Shown here: one piece after another, positions 25,378 to 34,539 of the stretch
How positions within the stretch are numbered: position 1 is the first letter of the stretch
Layout: each line of letters opens with the position of its first letter
Assembly (NCBI GenBank): GCA_964514055.1
Contig: CAZEPB010000001.1
Span: forward strand, 124,001 to 188,000
Origin: SG8-32-3 sp964514055
Lineage (GTDB): Archaea; Thermoproteota; Bathyarchaeia; Bathyarchaeales; Bathycorpusculaceae
Direction of reading: 5' to 3'
DNA length: 64,000 nt
Notes under the pieces: model-generated
What the model saw: only the letters and a program-made list of their open reading frames with translations
The model's database searches: none
Told to the model about the DNA's origin: nothing
Program-made: the position numbers and the translations under genes

Positions 25378-26862
25378 ATGAAAGTGCTCCTCATCAATCC
25401 GCCACAGCTTTTTTATCCTGGTTCGGATCCTCCTGCGGGTAATCTTCCTCTCGGTTTGATGTACATAGCTGCTGTGCTGGACAGGGCAGGTTACAAAGCT
25501 GAGATTTTGGATGCGTTCATGAAGGATTCTTCGTTCTTGAAAGTTGGAGATACGCTTGAGGTGGGTATGCCTTATGGAAAGATAAGGGAGGAAATACGAC
25601 GGAGAAAGCCTGACATTGTGGGTATTGCGAGTCCTTTCACGTGTCAAGCGGAGAACGCAATCAGAGTTGGCAACATCGTTAAAGAGGTAGACCCGAACAT
25701 TTTGACGGTTGTTGGTGGTCCGCATGTCACCGCGGTTCCCGTGGAATTTTTGGAAGAGGCTAAGAACATTGATGTTGCGGTGATTGGTGAAGGAGAACAC
25801 ACGATACTTGACATCGTCAGGTTCTTCGAGGGAACTAAAAAGATAAGCGATGTGCAAGGAATCGCCTACCGCCAACATGGAGTTATAAAGCAAAACGCGC
25901 TGAGACCCTTCATTAAAGATTTGGACGAACTTCCCTATCCTGCTTACCATTTAGTGGACATGGAGCAATATCTTAACCCAAAAAAGATAGAGTATCGCAG
26001 CTTTAAGGACAGGGCAATATCCATGATAACCAGCCGAGGTTGTCCTTTTAACTGCAACTTCTGCTCGGTTCACCTGCACATGGGAAAAAAGTTTCGAGCG
26101 AACTCCGTAAACTATGTTATAAATCACATAGAATACGTGGTAAACAAGTTCAGAGTTAAGACCATATTCTTTGAGGATGACAATCTCACATTTGACCTAA
26201 AACGGTTCGAAGCTATCTGCGACAGAATAATTGAAAGGGGCATCAGGTTTAATTGGGAAACACCGAATGGAATAAGAGCAGACTATTTGACCCTGAGCCT
26301 TTTAAAGAAAATGAAAAAATCAGGGTGTCAAAGCGTGTTCTTCGGCATCGAATCCGGGGACCAATGCGTCTTAGACAACGTCATCGGCAAGAGCCTTAAC
26401 TTAAAGAAAGTAGTGAAAGTTGCGAAAATGTGCAAGGACATAGGGCTGAGCACAGCGGCATTTTACATTATCGGTTTTCCAGGTGAAACGAAGGAAAACA
26501 TGCTGAAGACCGTTGAGCTCGCCCTTAGGCTTAAAAGGGATTTTGACGTTGGAATGCTCCTCCATTTTGCAACGCCGTCGTTGGGAACCCGCCTTTACGA
26601 AGAATGCAAGGAGAAGGGGTATATTCAAGGGGATTTGACGTCCCGAGCTTTCGCCGAGGTGAGACAAACTTGGGGGATGCCACTGATAAGAACTGAAGAC
26701 TTTGCGCCGTCCGAGGTAAGAGAAATAGCTTCGATGGCTGTCAAGAGATACAAGAGGCTGTCCCTAATTAACTACTTTAAGAACCCGTCGAAAACGCTGA
26801 AGACGGCGTTGAACCAGCCAAAGATAGTCTTGAAATTTATCCAGAACCTACAGTCTGCCTAG
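25378..26862 (+). CDS. B12-binding radical SAM protein
   Basis: 494 residues. The N-terminal cobalamin-binding fold begins MKVLLINPPQLFYPGSDPPA and includes VVGGPHVTAVPVEFL and IGEGEHTILDIV. The radical SAM domain has the cluster motif SRGCPFNCNFCSVH (CxxxCxxC), then FFEDDNLTFD and GIESGDQCVLDNVIGKS. A C-terminal RlmN-unrelated helical part ends near residue 494. This architecture covers methyltransferases and ring-forming enzymes; the substrate cannot be told from sequence. TATA-like GTTTAAATAT lies about 45 bp upstream. Confidence 0.9.
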   Translation: MKVLLINPPQLFYPGSDPPAGNLPLGLMYIAAVLDRAGYKAEILDAFMKDSSFLKVGDTLEVGMPYGKIREEIRRRKPDIVGIASPFTCQAENAIRVGNIVKEVDPNILTVVGGPHVTAVPVEFLEEAKNIDVAVIGEGEHTILDIVRFFEGTKKISDVQGIAYRQHGVIKQNALRPFIKDLDELPYPAYHLVDMEQYLNPKKIEYRSFKDRAISMITSRGCPFNCNFCSVHLHMGKKFRANSVNYVINHIEYVVNKFRVKTIFFEDDNLTFDLKRFEAICDRIIERGIRFNWETPNGIRADYLTLSLLKKMKKSGCQSVFFGIESGDQCVLDNVIGKSLNLKKVVKVAKMCKDIGLSTAAFYIIGFPGETKENMLKTVELALRLKRDFDVGMLLHFATPSLGTRLYEECKEKGYIQGDLTSRAFAEVRQTWGMPLIRTEDFAPSEVREIASMAVKRYKRLSLINYFKNPSKTLKTALNQPKIVLKFIQNLQSA

Positions 26863-26948
26863 TTGGCTGTCGTTACTTTGGCAACGGGAATTATCGGAAC
26901 ACGTATTAAGCCTAACAGCGAAACAAAAAAGCAGGGAGGTCTTGACGA

Positions 26949-27515
26949 ATGGTTAGCGCTTTGATTGTTTATGGCACTCGGTATGGTGCAACAGGCAGCA
27001 CTTCAGAGGATATTGCGGGAGTGCTTCGCCAAGAAGGATTTGACGTTAAAGTAGTCAATGCCAAAAAAGACAAAGTGCGTGACATAACTGAGTACGAGCT
27101 TGTCATCGTCGGCAGCGGAATCCAAATCAACAGGTGGACTAAGGAACCCGAAAAGTTCCTCAAAAAGTTCCAGAAAGAACTGGCAAAAAAGAAAGTGGCG
27201 CTCTTCGTCTGCTGTGGTAGCGCACAGCCATTAAAGGAGGAAGAAAGAAAACCTGAAGAAATGGAAAAGGCTAGAAGAAAATATCTGGAAGAAAAAGCCG
27301 CCAAATATAATCTGCAACCGGTAGCTTTGGGCTTTTTTGGAGGTGTCTACAACTTCAATGAGGTGTCTTGGTTGTTTGGAAAATTTATGGAGTCTATTAA
27401 GCCGCAACTAGAAGAAGCTGGTGTACCACAAACAGAACCTGGGCTCTACGACACAAGAGACCTGAACGCCATATGTAACTGGGCAAAAGAAGTCGCCCAA
27501 AAAGTTCAATCTTGA
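26949..27515 (+). CDS. Flavodoxin-domain protein (HemG-like)
   Basis: 188 residues. ALIVYGTRYGATGSTSEDIA is the FMN phosphate loop, VGSGIQINRWTKEPEKFLKK the second FMN loop and LGFFGGVYNFNEVSW the third. These match the flavodoxin domain of menaquinone-dependent protoporphyrinogen oxidase, although the protein may serve another electron-transfer role. It follows the radical SAM gene by 86 bp and may supply electrons to it. Confidence 0.85.
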   Translation: MVSALIVYGTRYGATGSTSEDIAGVLRQEGFDVKVVNAKKDKVRDITEYELVIVGSGIQINRWTKEPEKFLKKFQKELAKKKVALFVCCGSAQPLKEEERKPEEMEKARRKYLEEKAAKYNLQPVALGFFGGVYNFNEVSWLFGKFMESIKPQLEEAGVPQTEPGLYDTRDLNAICNWAKEVAQKVQS

Positions 27516-27523
27516 ATGTGTGC

Positions 27524-28336
27524 TTATTGCAGTTTCTTGTATGCTATGATAAGCAAAAAAAGTAAAACAGAAGCGAAAACTATCAAGCCGCTGGTTGCCA
27601 CATCAAATAATGCTGAAAACAAAATACCCGTCACAGTACTTAATATGCTGAAGCCAACAGCAACCAAGATTGTTTTTCTAAACGACAAACTAAGGTGCAA
27701 AGCTGAAAGACCTGGAAGCACCAGAAGCGCAACAACGAGAACTGTTCCAATAACCTTGATAGAGAGCACGATTGTTGCTGCAACCAATAAGTCAAAAGCC
27801 AGAGACAAAGTGTTAGTTGGTATGCCCATCACACGAGAGTCTTCTTCATCAAAGATCATGGACAAAAGCTCTCTGCGGAAAAATCCTAAAAACAACAAAA
27901 CAAAAAACCCAAGCAAAGACACAACCAGTAAATCCACCTCATCTATCGTCAATATCGAACCAAAAAGATAACTAAACAGCTCGACATTAAAACCGTGAAC
28001 CACACTTATCACGATCAAGCCAAATGAGAAACCCAACGCCAACATAACGGCTATGGCAGAATCAGAGGGAGCCACACTCTTCCGTCTCATGTAAGATATT
28101 CCAAAAACCGACAAAACCGAAACCCCAAGTGCTGTCAGTAAAGGATTGACCCCCAACAAAAGTCCTAAAGCGATTCCACCAAATGCTGTATGAGCGATTC
28201 CATCTCCTATCATGGCTTCTTTTTTCAAAATTAGGAATAGACCAACTGCTGCGCATGCCGCTGCAGCTATGACGCCGCCTAAAAGCGCGTTCTGAAAGAA
28301 CCGGTAACCAAGCAGGTCTAAAATGCTAAAGACGCT
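27524..28336 (-). CDS. znuB: Zinc/manganese-type ABC transporter permease
   Basis: About 270 residues and eight or nine membrane helices of the ABC-3 family; KKEAMIGDGIAHTAFGGIAL is the conserved ATPase-contact loop. The frame is open to 28432, but ATG 28336 (MSVFSILDLLGYRFFQNALL) gives the standard N-terminus and overlaps the ATPase stop by 11 bp, so the two genes are translationally coupled. Confidence 0.88.
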   Translation of the reverse strand, partial: SVFSILDLLGYRFFQNALLGGVIAAAACAAVGLFLILKKEAMIGDGIAHTAFGGIALGLLLGVNPLLTALGVSVLSVFGISYMRRKSVAPSDSAIAVMLALGFSFGLIVISVVHGFNVELFSYLFGSILTIDEVDLLVVSLLGFFVLLFLGFFRRELLSMIFDEEDSRVMGIPTNTLSLAFDLLVAATIVLSIKVIGTVLVVALLVLPGLSALHLSLSFRKTILVAVGFSILSTVTGILFSALFDVATSGLIVFASVLLFLLIIAYKKLQ

Positions 28337-29132
28337 CATTCCCAAAAACCCCGTGGCACTCATGTCTATGAAACACGAAGTGAAAATGCTCACCATAAGC
28401 TCGCTTAAGAAGCACATTGGGATCAAGGTCATCAGTTATTTGAGCTATCTCAACCTGCTTGTTGATACATAATACCTTGGACATCCTGCAGAAAACAGAA
28501 GTTAAATCATGGGTCACTATCAATATGGTTGTTCTTCTTTTCGTGTTAAGGTCGCTGAGTTTTTTGTAGAACTTTTCTTGGGTCGCTGCGTCAACACCAA
28601 CAACAGGCTCATCCAAAAAGATAATTTCAGGGCTTCTTGCTAACGCTTTAGCTACAAAAACCCTTTGCTTTTGCCCTCCAGACAACTCTCCAATCCGCTT
28701 GTGTGCAAAGTCTGTTAGACCCATAAACGCTATGCTGTCATCTACGGTTTCCCAATCTTCACTGGTGAATCTTCTAGCAATGTTTCCTTTCTTGATTCGG
28801 CCCAGCGACACAAGTTCTCTCACAGTCAAAGGAAATTTATTGTCAAAGCTTGTGGCGTTCTGTGATATGTAAGCGACTTTTTCCCAAGATGTAAATTTGT
28901 CAGTGCCGAACAGTTTAATGTTTCCTTTTACATGCGGAAGGAAATTAAGAATTGAAAGAATAAGGGTGGTTTTTCCGCCTCCGTTGGGTCCTACTAACCC
29001 TACATAGTCTCCAGTATGGATTGTGAAGTTGGCGTTCTGAATAACTGTGGCGCCAGATCGTATTACATCAACATTCTGCAGTTCCAAAATGGGTCTTTCT
29101 TTTACTGCTGATAGTCGTTTTTCCTTATCCAT
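28326..29132 (-). CDS. znuC: Zinc/manganese-type ABC transporter ATPase
   Basis: 268 residues. Walker A GPNGGGKTTL, Q-loop YISQNATSF, signature ELSGGQKQRVF, Walker B EIIFLDEPVVGVD and the switch His in VTHDLTSV are all present. The C-terminal tail is His-rich (HFHFVFHRHECHG), which could sense or buffer metal. It lies between the binding protein and the permease in the order znuA-znuC-znuB. Confidence 0.94.
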   Translation of the reverse strand: MDKEKRLSAVKERPILELQNVDVIRSGATVIQNANFTIHTGDYVGLVGPNGGGKTTLILSILNFLPHVKGNIKLFGTDKFTSWEKVAYISQNATSFDNKFPLTVRELVSLGRIKKGNIARRFTSEDWETVDDSIAFMGLTDFAHKRIGELSGGQKQRVFVAKALARSPEIIFLDEPVVGVDAATQEKFYKKLSDLNTKRRTTILIVTHDLTSVFCRMSKVLCINKQVEIAQITDDLDPNVLLKRAYGEHFHFVFHRHECHGVFGNERL

Positions 29133-29169
29133 ACCGTTTCAACTGTTTAATTCAAGTAACTGTAGTTAT

Positions 29170-30123
29170 TCAAGAAGCTTCCAATCCGACTCTTAAACTT
29201 TCCAAGTTTGATGTCTGCTGGTCAAGGTAGTCTTTGCCATTAATTGGTCCTAAAATCAAATGCAGCTCCAGAATTGATACAGAATGCCCTGTTTGGGTCT
29301 CCAATTCGTTCCTGAGAGTCTGAGCGTATTCTTCCGAATAAACAGGGTCAACATAAATAACGTATGTTTCATGTTCTACCATCAAGCCCAATATATTGGC
29401 GATTGTGGCTGCGCTGGGTTGTTCGTCAGCGGATAAGCCTATTACACCATGCTGTTCGAACTCATATCGGTGGGCAAGGTATCCGAATGCTTCATGAGAA
29501 ACGAATATCATGCTCTTCTGTTTTGTAGAAAGCGTTGCTGTGTAGTTGGCATCAATTTGTTCTAATTTACTCTTGAGATTCGACAATCTCTCAGTGTAGT
29601 AGTTTTCGTGAGCTGGGTCTCGTTGTACTAACGCGTCGTAAATCTTTTCTGCCTGTAGTTTGCCCATGTATGGGCTTACCCATGTGTGGGGGTCATAAAG
29701 TCCATGTTCATGCTCATTTTCGTGTTCATTGGCTTCTGCCTCTCCTAGCAGAAGTGGCAATCCCTCAGTTGTGTCTACTTTGATACGGACTTTTGTCTGG
29801 GATAGTGCGGGCAATATTTCGTCTTCCATCCAGTGGTCCAAGCCCGCGCCATTGTAAACTATTATGTCTGCTTCTTCTGCTGCGGTTATGTCTGAAGCTG
29901 AGGGTTCCCACGCATGGATCTCGGTGTTGCTAGGCACTAATTGGGTTACTTGTGCGTGTTCTCCTCCGATTTCTTGGCTGAAAAATGCTAAGGGGTAAAA
30001 AGTAGCAACTACTTGTAACTTGTTTGTCGATGGTGTTGCCTTGAAAAAGGCAGATGCCGCAACGATTAGGATAACAGCTGTAAGGACAGCACTTGCAATG
30101 AACAATTTCTGTTTTTGATTCAT
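29170..30123 (-). CDS. znuA: Zinc/metal-binding ABC transporter solute-binding protein
   Basis: 317 residues of the ZnuA/TroA cluster A-I family. The N-terminal hydrophobic helix (KLFIASAVLTAVILIVAASA) anchors or exports it. Metal ligands are expected at His in NTEIHAWEPS, DPHTWVSP and FVSHEAFGYLA, and the late Asp. The flexible His/Glu loop EANEHENEHEHG is the zinc-capture loop of zinc-specific members. It is the first gene of the znuACB operon and is divergent from a NikR-like regulator. Confidence 0.94.
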   Translation of the reverse strand: MNQKQKLFIASAVLTAVILIVAASAFFKATPSTNKLQVVATFYPLAFFSQEIGGEHAQVTQLVPSNTEIHAWEPSASDITAAEEADIIVYNGAGLDHWMEDEILPALSQTKVRIKVDTTEGLPLLLGEAEANEHENEHEHGLYDPHTWVSPYMGKLQAEKIYDALVQRDPAHENYYTERLSNLKSKLEQIDANYTATLSTKQKSMIFVSHEAFGYLAHRYEFEQHGVIGLSADEQPSAATIANILGLMVEHETYVIYVDPVYSEEYAQTLRNELETQTGHSVSILELHLILGPINGKDYLDQQTSNLESLRVGLEAS

Positions 30124-30222
30124 AACTACCGAAGATGCGTTCTTGTTTCTATTAAACTTTGCGCTGATATTAATAATTTTAGTGTTATTAAGATAAAAAA
30201 CTAATAAAATTTATTAACAACC

Positions 30223-30237
30223 GCTAACATAATTAGC
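30223..30237. promoter_or_regulatory. Candidate operator between znuA and the NikR-like gene
   Basis: GCTAACATAATTAGC has perfect 5-bp arms around a 5-bp centre, 13 bp before the regulator's TTG start, in a very A/T-rich 127-bp divergent spacer. A looser pair, GTTATTAAG and TTATTAAC, flanks it to the left. It is a plausible site for autoregulation and metal control of the transporter. Confidence 0.4.
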
Positions 30238-30250
30238 AACGGCGTTTAAT

Positions 30251-30646
30251 TTGACTATTATCAGCCTATCTGTACCTGAAGTGCTTCTTGAACAAGTAGA
30301 TTCAACTATAGCACAGAGAGGATTCGCCAGTCGCTCTGAAATAATACGGCAAGCTTTACGCTTGTTCTTAAAAGAGGACGTTCAAATTGAGAACCTTGAA
30401 GGTGAGATAACGGCAACAATAACCATAATTTACAGAGAAAAAGCTGACAGAAAACGGTTATTGGATGCTCAACACGTTTACAGCGGACTCGTCTCAACTT
30501 TTCTTCATGCTCACGTTCATGAAGGGTTCTGTCTAGAAGTGATAATATTGAAAGGACAAGCTCGAACAATAAGAAAGTTCATAGATGACCTCAGAGCAAA
30601 CGAGCAGATAACTCAAATAAACGTTGCAGTAATGACCCAGCTATAA
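30251..30646 (+). CDS. nikR: NikR-like metal-responsive regulator
   Basis: 131 residues. The N-terminal ribbon-helix-helix MTIISLSVPEVLLEQVDSTI, then RGFASRSEIIRQALRLFL, binds DNA. The C-terminal ACT-like domain carries FLHAHVHEGFCLEVIILKG, which fits the NikR metal-site pattern His-x-His with a following Cys. TTG start. Because it faces a zinc-type transporter, the sensed metal could be Ni or Zn; the sequence does not settle this. Confidence 0.9.
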   Translation: MTIISLSVPEVLLEQVDSTIAQRGFASRSEIIRQALRLFLKEDVQIENLEGEITATITIIYREKADRKRLLDAQHVYSGLVSTFLHAHVHEGFCLEVIILKGQARTIRKFIDDLRANEQITQINVAVMTQL

Positions 30647-30674
30647 TTAAAACTCCCAATACTTAAAATGGGAG

Positions 30675-30767
30675 CGGGCCCGCTGGGATTTGAACCCAGG
30701 GTCTTCGGCTTTCCCTCGCAGAAGCGTCCGGAGGCCGACGCCTTAATCCGTGCTGGGCTACGGGCCC
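30675..30767 (-). tRNA. tRNA-Arg (CCG) with a 17-nt intron
   Basis: Acceptor GGGCCCG pairs with CGGGCCC, discriminator G, T arm CTGGG-TTCAAAT-CCCAG, variable loop AGACC. Anticodon stem TCGGC/GCCGA; loop CT-CCG-G with the intron at 30727-30711 at the canonical position after base 37. Mature length 76. No CCA is encoded. The gene stands alone between the NikR-like gene and a regulator. Confidence 0.93.
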
Positions 30768-30814
30768 TTTTCCAAAACAAAGGTGTTGTCAGATTTAAAA
30801 CTAATCGCCCTGTG

Positions 30815-31321
30815 CTATTCTTGAATTAGTTCTTCGTTTATCCACCAAGCCTTTTTCTTTCCAGACTTTTCTCCCGCATAATACTCTATTATGGCTTTGC
30901 CGAACTGTTTCTTCGAGCTTCGCTGCATCTTCCTCAGTCTGTTCAGCACCAGCCACCTGTTTGTCTTAACGTATTCTGCTAGTTCCGGTGTGGTCGCGCC
31001 CTTGTAATGCAAGAGGTAATCCACTATCTTGTGGTCTATTTCGTCGATGCAGAACGTGTGCGGATTTATCTTTCCATGCTGGTAAGTGAGCAGTTCCAAG
31101 TCGGCAAGGTACCGTCTAACTTCTCCTACACTCTGTTCGATTTTGCTCATTCTCTCTTCAAGCTCAAGAAGCTTGTCTGCCTTAGGTGTTTTTTCGAGTT
31201 TTTCGATTATGGCTTCTCGGATGAAGTTGCTTCTGTCACCTTCTGGAATACGTAAGACCATTTCTTTGTAAACTTCTTCAGGAATTTTAGCTGAAACCAC
31301 TCTGACCTCGCTCAGAGTCAT
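30815..31321 (-). CDS. Ribbon-helix-helix plus winged-helix DNA-binding protein
   Basis: 168 residues from ATG 31321, which follows GGAGTGTG; a longer frame to 31369 is less likely. The N-terminus VRVVSAKIPEEVYKEMVLRI, then SNFIREAIIEKLE, is ribbon-helix-helix. A coiled coil (LLELEERMSKIEQSVGEVRR) joins it to a winged helix (KIVDYLLHYKGATTPELAEY). Two different DNA-binding folds in one chain suggest a dimeric regulator. The target is unknown. Confidence 0.8.
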   Translation of the reverse strand: MTLSEVRVVSAKIPEEVYKEMVLRIPEGDRSNFIREAIIEKLEKTPKADKLLELEERMSKIEQSVGEVRRYLADLELLTYQHGKINPHTFCIDEIDHKIVDYLLHYKGATTPELAEYVKTNRWLVLNRLRKMQRSSKKQFGKAIIEYYAGEKSGKKKAWWINEELIQE

Positions 31322-31433
31322 CACACTCCTGCACTTGATTATGTAACTCTTGTTATTTATTTTCTCCAAACCTTTTTCCCGAAATATATGAAAAACTTAA
31401 ATTCACTTCAGTTGAGCTTTAACTAGGGGTTGT

Positions 31434-32561
31434 GTGTTGCCGAATAAAGTCACGATCTCCATAATTAAGTGTGATGTCGGCTCTTTAGCTGGGCACTACA
31501 TTGTTCCTAAACCTCTGTTTGATGTCGCGGAGAAAAACCTCAAAAAAGCTGTAGAAAAAGGCGTTATAAACAATTTCTATGTTTTCAATGCTGGCGATGA
31601 TCTTGAACTGCTCATGGTGCATGAAAAAGGAGAGCAAAACCACGAGATTCACAAGGTTGCGTGGGACACATTCAAAGAGTGTTCAAACAAGGCTTCACAG
31701 TTGAAGCTCTACGCTGCAGGTCAAGACCTTTTGAAAACGGCGTTCAGCGGAAACGTCCGCGGAATGGGTCCTGGCGTTGCAGAAATAGAGATAGAGGAAC
31801 GCGCCTCTGATCCAATCGTAGTTTTCGCGGCTGACAAAACCTCTGCCGGCTCATTTAACTACCCTCTCTTCCGCATTTTCGCCGATCCAATGAACACCGC
31901 TGGTCTTGTTATTGACCCAAGCATGATTTGCGGCTTCAAATTCGAAGTAATAGACACCAAAGAAGACAAATCTATAGTGCTCAAATGCCCCGAAGAAATG
32001 TACGAGTTGCTGGCTCTGATCGGAACTGTTGGACGTTACGTCGTCTCTCGCGTCTGGAGAGCGAGTGACAACTTGATCTGCGCCGCAAGCAGCGTAAGTA
32101 AGCTCTCGTTGATAGCTGGAAAATACGTGGGAAAAGATGACCCCGTCATGATTGCGCGAGCTCAACACGGTCTTCCAGCCGTAGGCGAAATCCTAGCGCC
32201 TTTCATGCACAGCTATTTCGTACAAGGGTGGATGCGGGGAAGCCATTGGGGTCCAATTATGCCTGTTGGACTGAAATCGTCAAAGTGCACGGTTTTCGAC
32301 GGTCCGCCACGAATGGTTGCCATAGGCTTTCAAGTGGCAAACGGACAAATTTCATGCGATGATGAAGGAAACCCGATTATCGCAGACATGTTCGATGATC
32401 CAGCCTTTGCTTTGGCGAGACGTGAAGCCATGCAAAATGCCTGCACGATGCGTAACATGGGCGAGTTCGAGCCAGCGCGTTTAAGCGCTGAAGATATGGA
32501 GTACACAACGATACAGAAAGTTCTGCGAAAGCTTGGTGACCGCTTCAAACCCTTGAGTTAA
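31434..32561 (+). CDS. fbp: Fructose-1,6-bisphosphate aldolase/phosphatase (bifunctional, archaeal type)
   Basis: A gluconeogenic enzyme that condenses triose phosphates to FBP and removes the 1-phosphate. ISIIKCDVGSLAGHYIVP is the N-terminal metal-binding block; GNVRGMGPGVAE, FAADKTSAGSFNYPL and FDGPPRMVAIGFQV are the other family blocks. 375 residues, from GTG 31434 or TTG 31437. This enzyme is typical of deep archaea and indicates working gluconeogenesis. Confidence 0.96.
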   Translation: MLPNKVTISIIKCDVGSLAGHYIVPKPLFDVAEKNLKKAVEKGVINNFYVFNAGDDLELLMVHEKGEQNHEIHKVAWDTFKECSNKASQLKLYAAGQDLLKTAFSGNVRGMGPGVAEIEIEERASDPIVVFAADKTSAGSFNYPLFRIFADPMNTAGLVIDPSMICGFKFEVIDTKEDKSIVLKCPEEMYELLALIGTVGRYVVSRVWRASDNLICAASSVSKLSLIAGKYVGKDDPVMIARAQHGLPAVGEILAPFMHSYFVQGWMRGSHWGPIMPVGLKSSKCTVFDGPPRMVAIGFQVANGQISCDDEGNPIIADMFDDPAFALARREAMQNACTMRNMGEFEPARLSAEDMEYTTIQKVLRKLGDRFKPLS

Positions 32562-32569
32562 CAGCCGAA

Positions 32570-33133
32570 TCACTGAGGCGAAACTGGGTGCTCAACCACC
32601 TTAGTTAATACTATGAATCGGTTTTCAACAAGGTCGTGCAGTCTGCTCCGCAGTTCCTCTCCAGTCATCTTCTTTTCTTTTAAAAGCGCCGCTTTTTTAG
32701 CAAGTTCCACATCGCCTAGTCCTGCAAACCATGCTTCGAAGTCTCCGTGGTTAATGTGAAATTCTATGGATTCCACATCAACTCTTAGAATTTTGTCACG
32801 TAGGTCTTGGAGCCCATGTGCATGGAGGTCTAAGGGTTTTCCTATTTTTGCGTAAAAGTGAAATGACTTATCAGGAGACATGTACTCCAATATTGTTTTT
32901 GCTTTTTCAGGGTCAACTTCGCCTAAGCCAAGGGCTTTTTTGCCTTTTTCCGTTATGACATACAGTCCTTTTTCAGGTGATTTTGTGCATCCCATGCGAG
33001 TAAGCCCGATGATGTGCATCATAACGGAAGGAAATTCTTTTCCTACTTCCTTCGCTATGTATGTTGCTTTTTCAGGCTTGTCAAGCAGCAACATGGTTTT
33101 CAGTATCTCATATTTGGTAGGTGATAAACTCAT
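32570..33133 (-). CDS. Winged-helix protein with DUF5752-like domain
   Basis: 187 residues. The N-terminal 70 look like a winged helix (KYEILKTMLLLDKPEKATYI, then LYVITEKGKKALGLG). The rest (DKSFHFYAKIGKPLDLHAHG, ESIEFHINHGDFEAWFAGLG) resembles DUF5752, which is often found near archaeal glycan genes. It is divergent from the glycosyltransferase at 33266, so it may regulate it. The DUF assignment is from memory of the FHFY/EFH pattern. Confidence 0.7.
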   Translation of the reverse strand: MSLSPTKYEILKTMLLLDKPEKATYIAKEVGKEFPSVMMHIIGLTRMGCTKSPEKGLYVITEKGKKALGLGEVDPEKAKTILEYMSPDKSFHFYAKIGKPLDLHAHGLQDLRDKILRVDVESIEFHINHGDFEAWFAGLGDVELAKKAALLKEKKMTGEELRSRLHDLVENRFIVLTKVVEHPVSPQ

Positions 33134-33265
33134 TGGCTACAACACCTACTGGCTATATGTGCACACAAGCTAATCAACGTTTCTCAGCGGTTTACTTAAC
33201 TGTAATAAGCAAAGCTTTAGTAAGTAGAGACGCAATGCTACATTGGAAACTGGTGAGCGCCAACA

Positions 33266-34516
33266 ATGAAGATTGCTGTGCTTGTTTATGAGTATCCGCC
33301 TAAAATCGTCGGTGGTTTAGGAACATACGCTGCTGAAATAACGCGCAAATTTGTTCTAATGGATAACGATGTTACCGTTTTCACGATGAATGATGATGGA
33401 GGTACTCTTCCAAGGAGAGAGATTTGGCGCGGCATTGAAATCCATCGTCCATTACACATCGATGTTTCCGACTCGCTGCCCGACGTAATCGCGGAAGACA
33501 TCAAAAAATGGGGCAGAGGCTTGCATTTATTCGGAAAACTCCTTGTTTACAATTACCTCACTGCGTCCAAACTCATCAACGAACTCATCAGAAAAGAAGG
33601 CGTAAACTACGATGTCGTGGCTGCTCACGACTGGCTTTCAGTGATAGGCGGAATTACCGTCAAAAAAGAAAGCGGACTACCGCTCGCCTTCCATGTCCAC
33701 TCAACAGAGAAGGGACGAACTTTGGGAAACGGCTCCAGCGTGGTAAGCAACATAGAATTGCGCGGCGCCAACATGGCTGACATGATTATCACCGTGTCGT
33801 ACGCCATGAAAGACGAGTTGATACAACTAGGCTTCCCACGGGAAAAAATCCACGTAAGCTATAATGGAGTCGACCCGCAAAAATACGACCCAGAAGACGT
33901 TTCTGCGGAACAAGTGCGGAAAATCAAGGAATTTTACGGTATCAAAGAAGACGAATTCATGATTCTCTTTCTTGGAAGACTCATAGGCGTCAAGGGCGTT
34001 GACAAGTTGATTATGTCGATGCCTCATGTTCTATCCAAAATTCCAAAGGCAAAGTTGGTCATAGTTGGCGTAGGCGACCTACAGGAATATCTGACAAACT
34101 TGACTAGGACCATGAGGCTTGACGAATACGTGAAATTCCGTTTCGACTTCATTCCCGAAGAAGAGCGCATATTACACTATGCAGCGTGCGATGTCGCAGT
34201 TTTTCCAAGCCACTATGAACCCTTCGGCATAGTTGCTCTTGAGGCAATGAGCATGGAAAAACCTGTTGTTGTGGGCGCTTCAGGCGTGAGTGGAATGCGA
34301 GAAATAGTAGTTTGCTGCAGTGACGAGCAATGCGGCTACCACGTTGACCCAAACAACCCTTCCGACATCGCATGGGGCATTATAAGTTCACTGGAGAACC
34401 CTGAAAGACGAAAATGGCTTGGAAAGAACGGTCGGAAAAGGGTTTTAAACGAATTCACATGGAACAAAATCGCTGAAAAAACAGTGGAATTATACGAAAA
34501 GGCACTTAAACGCTAA
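33266..34516 (+). CDS. Glycosyltransferase (GT-B fold, glycogen-synthase-like, GT4/GT5)
   Basis: 416 residues. The N-terminal loop MKIAVLVYEYPPKIVGGLGT has the Lys-x-Gly-Gly-Leu-like donor motif of starch/glycogen synthases; HDWLSVIGG and HVHSTEKGR follow. The C-terminal half has FLGRLIGVKGVDKLI and the E-x7-E block FPSHYEPFGIVALEAMSMEK. It transfers a sugar from a nucleotide-sugar. It is probably in an operon with the nucleotidyltransferase-like gene 24 bp downstream. Confidence 0.92.
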   Translation: MKIAVLVYEYPPKIVGGLGTYAAEITRKFVLMDNDVTVFTMNDDGGTLPRREIWRGIEIHRPLHIDVSDSLPDVIAEDIKKWGRGLHLFGKLLVYNYLTASKLINELIRKEGVNYDVVAAHDWLSVIGGITVKKESGLPLAFHVHSTEKGRTLGNGSSVVSNIELRGANMADMIITVSYAMKDELIQLGFPREKIHVSYNGVDPQKYDPEDVSAEQVRKIKEFYGIKEDEFMILFLGRLIGVKGVDKLIMSMPHVLSKIPKAKLVIVGVGDLQEYLTNLTRTMRLDEYVKFRFDFIPEEERILHYAACDVAVFPSHYEPFGIVALEAMSMEKPVVVGASGVSGMREIVVCCSDEQCGYHVDPNNPSDIAWGIISSLENPERRKWLGKNGRKRVLNEFTWNKIAEKTVELYEKALKR

Positions 34517-34539
34517 CTCAGCCATTATATGGTGAAGAA

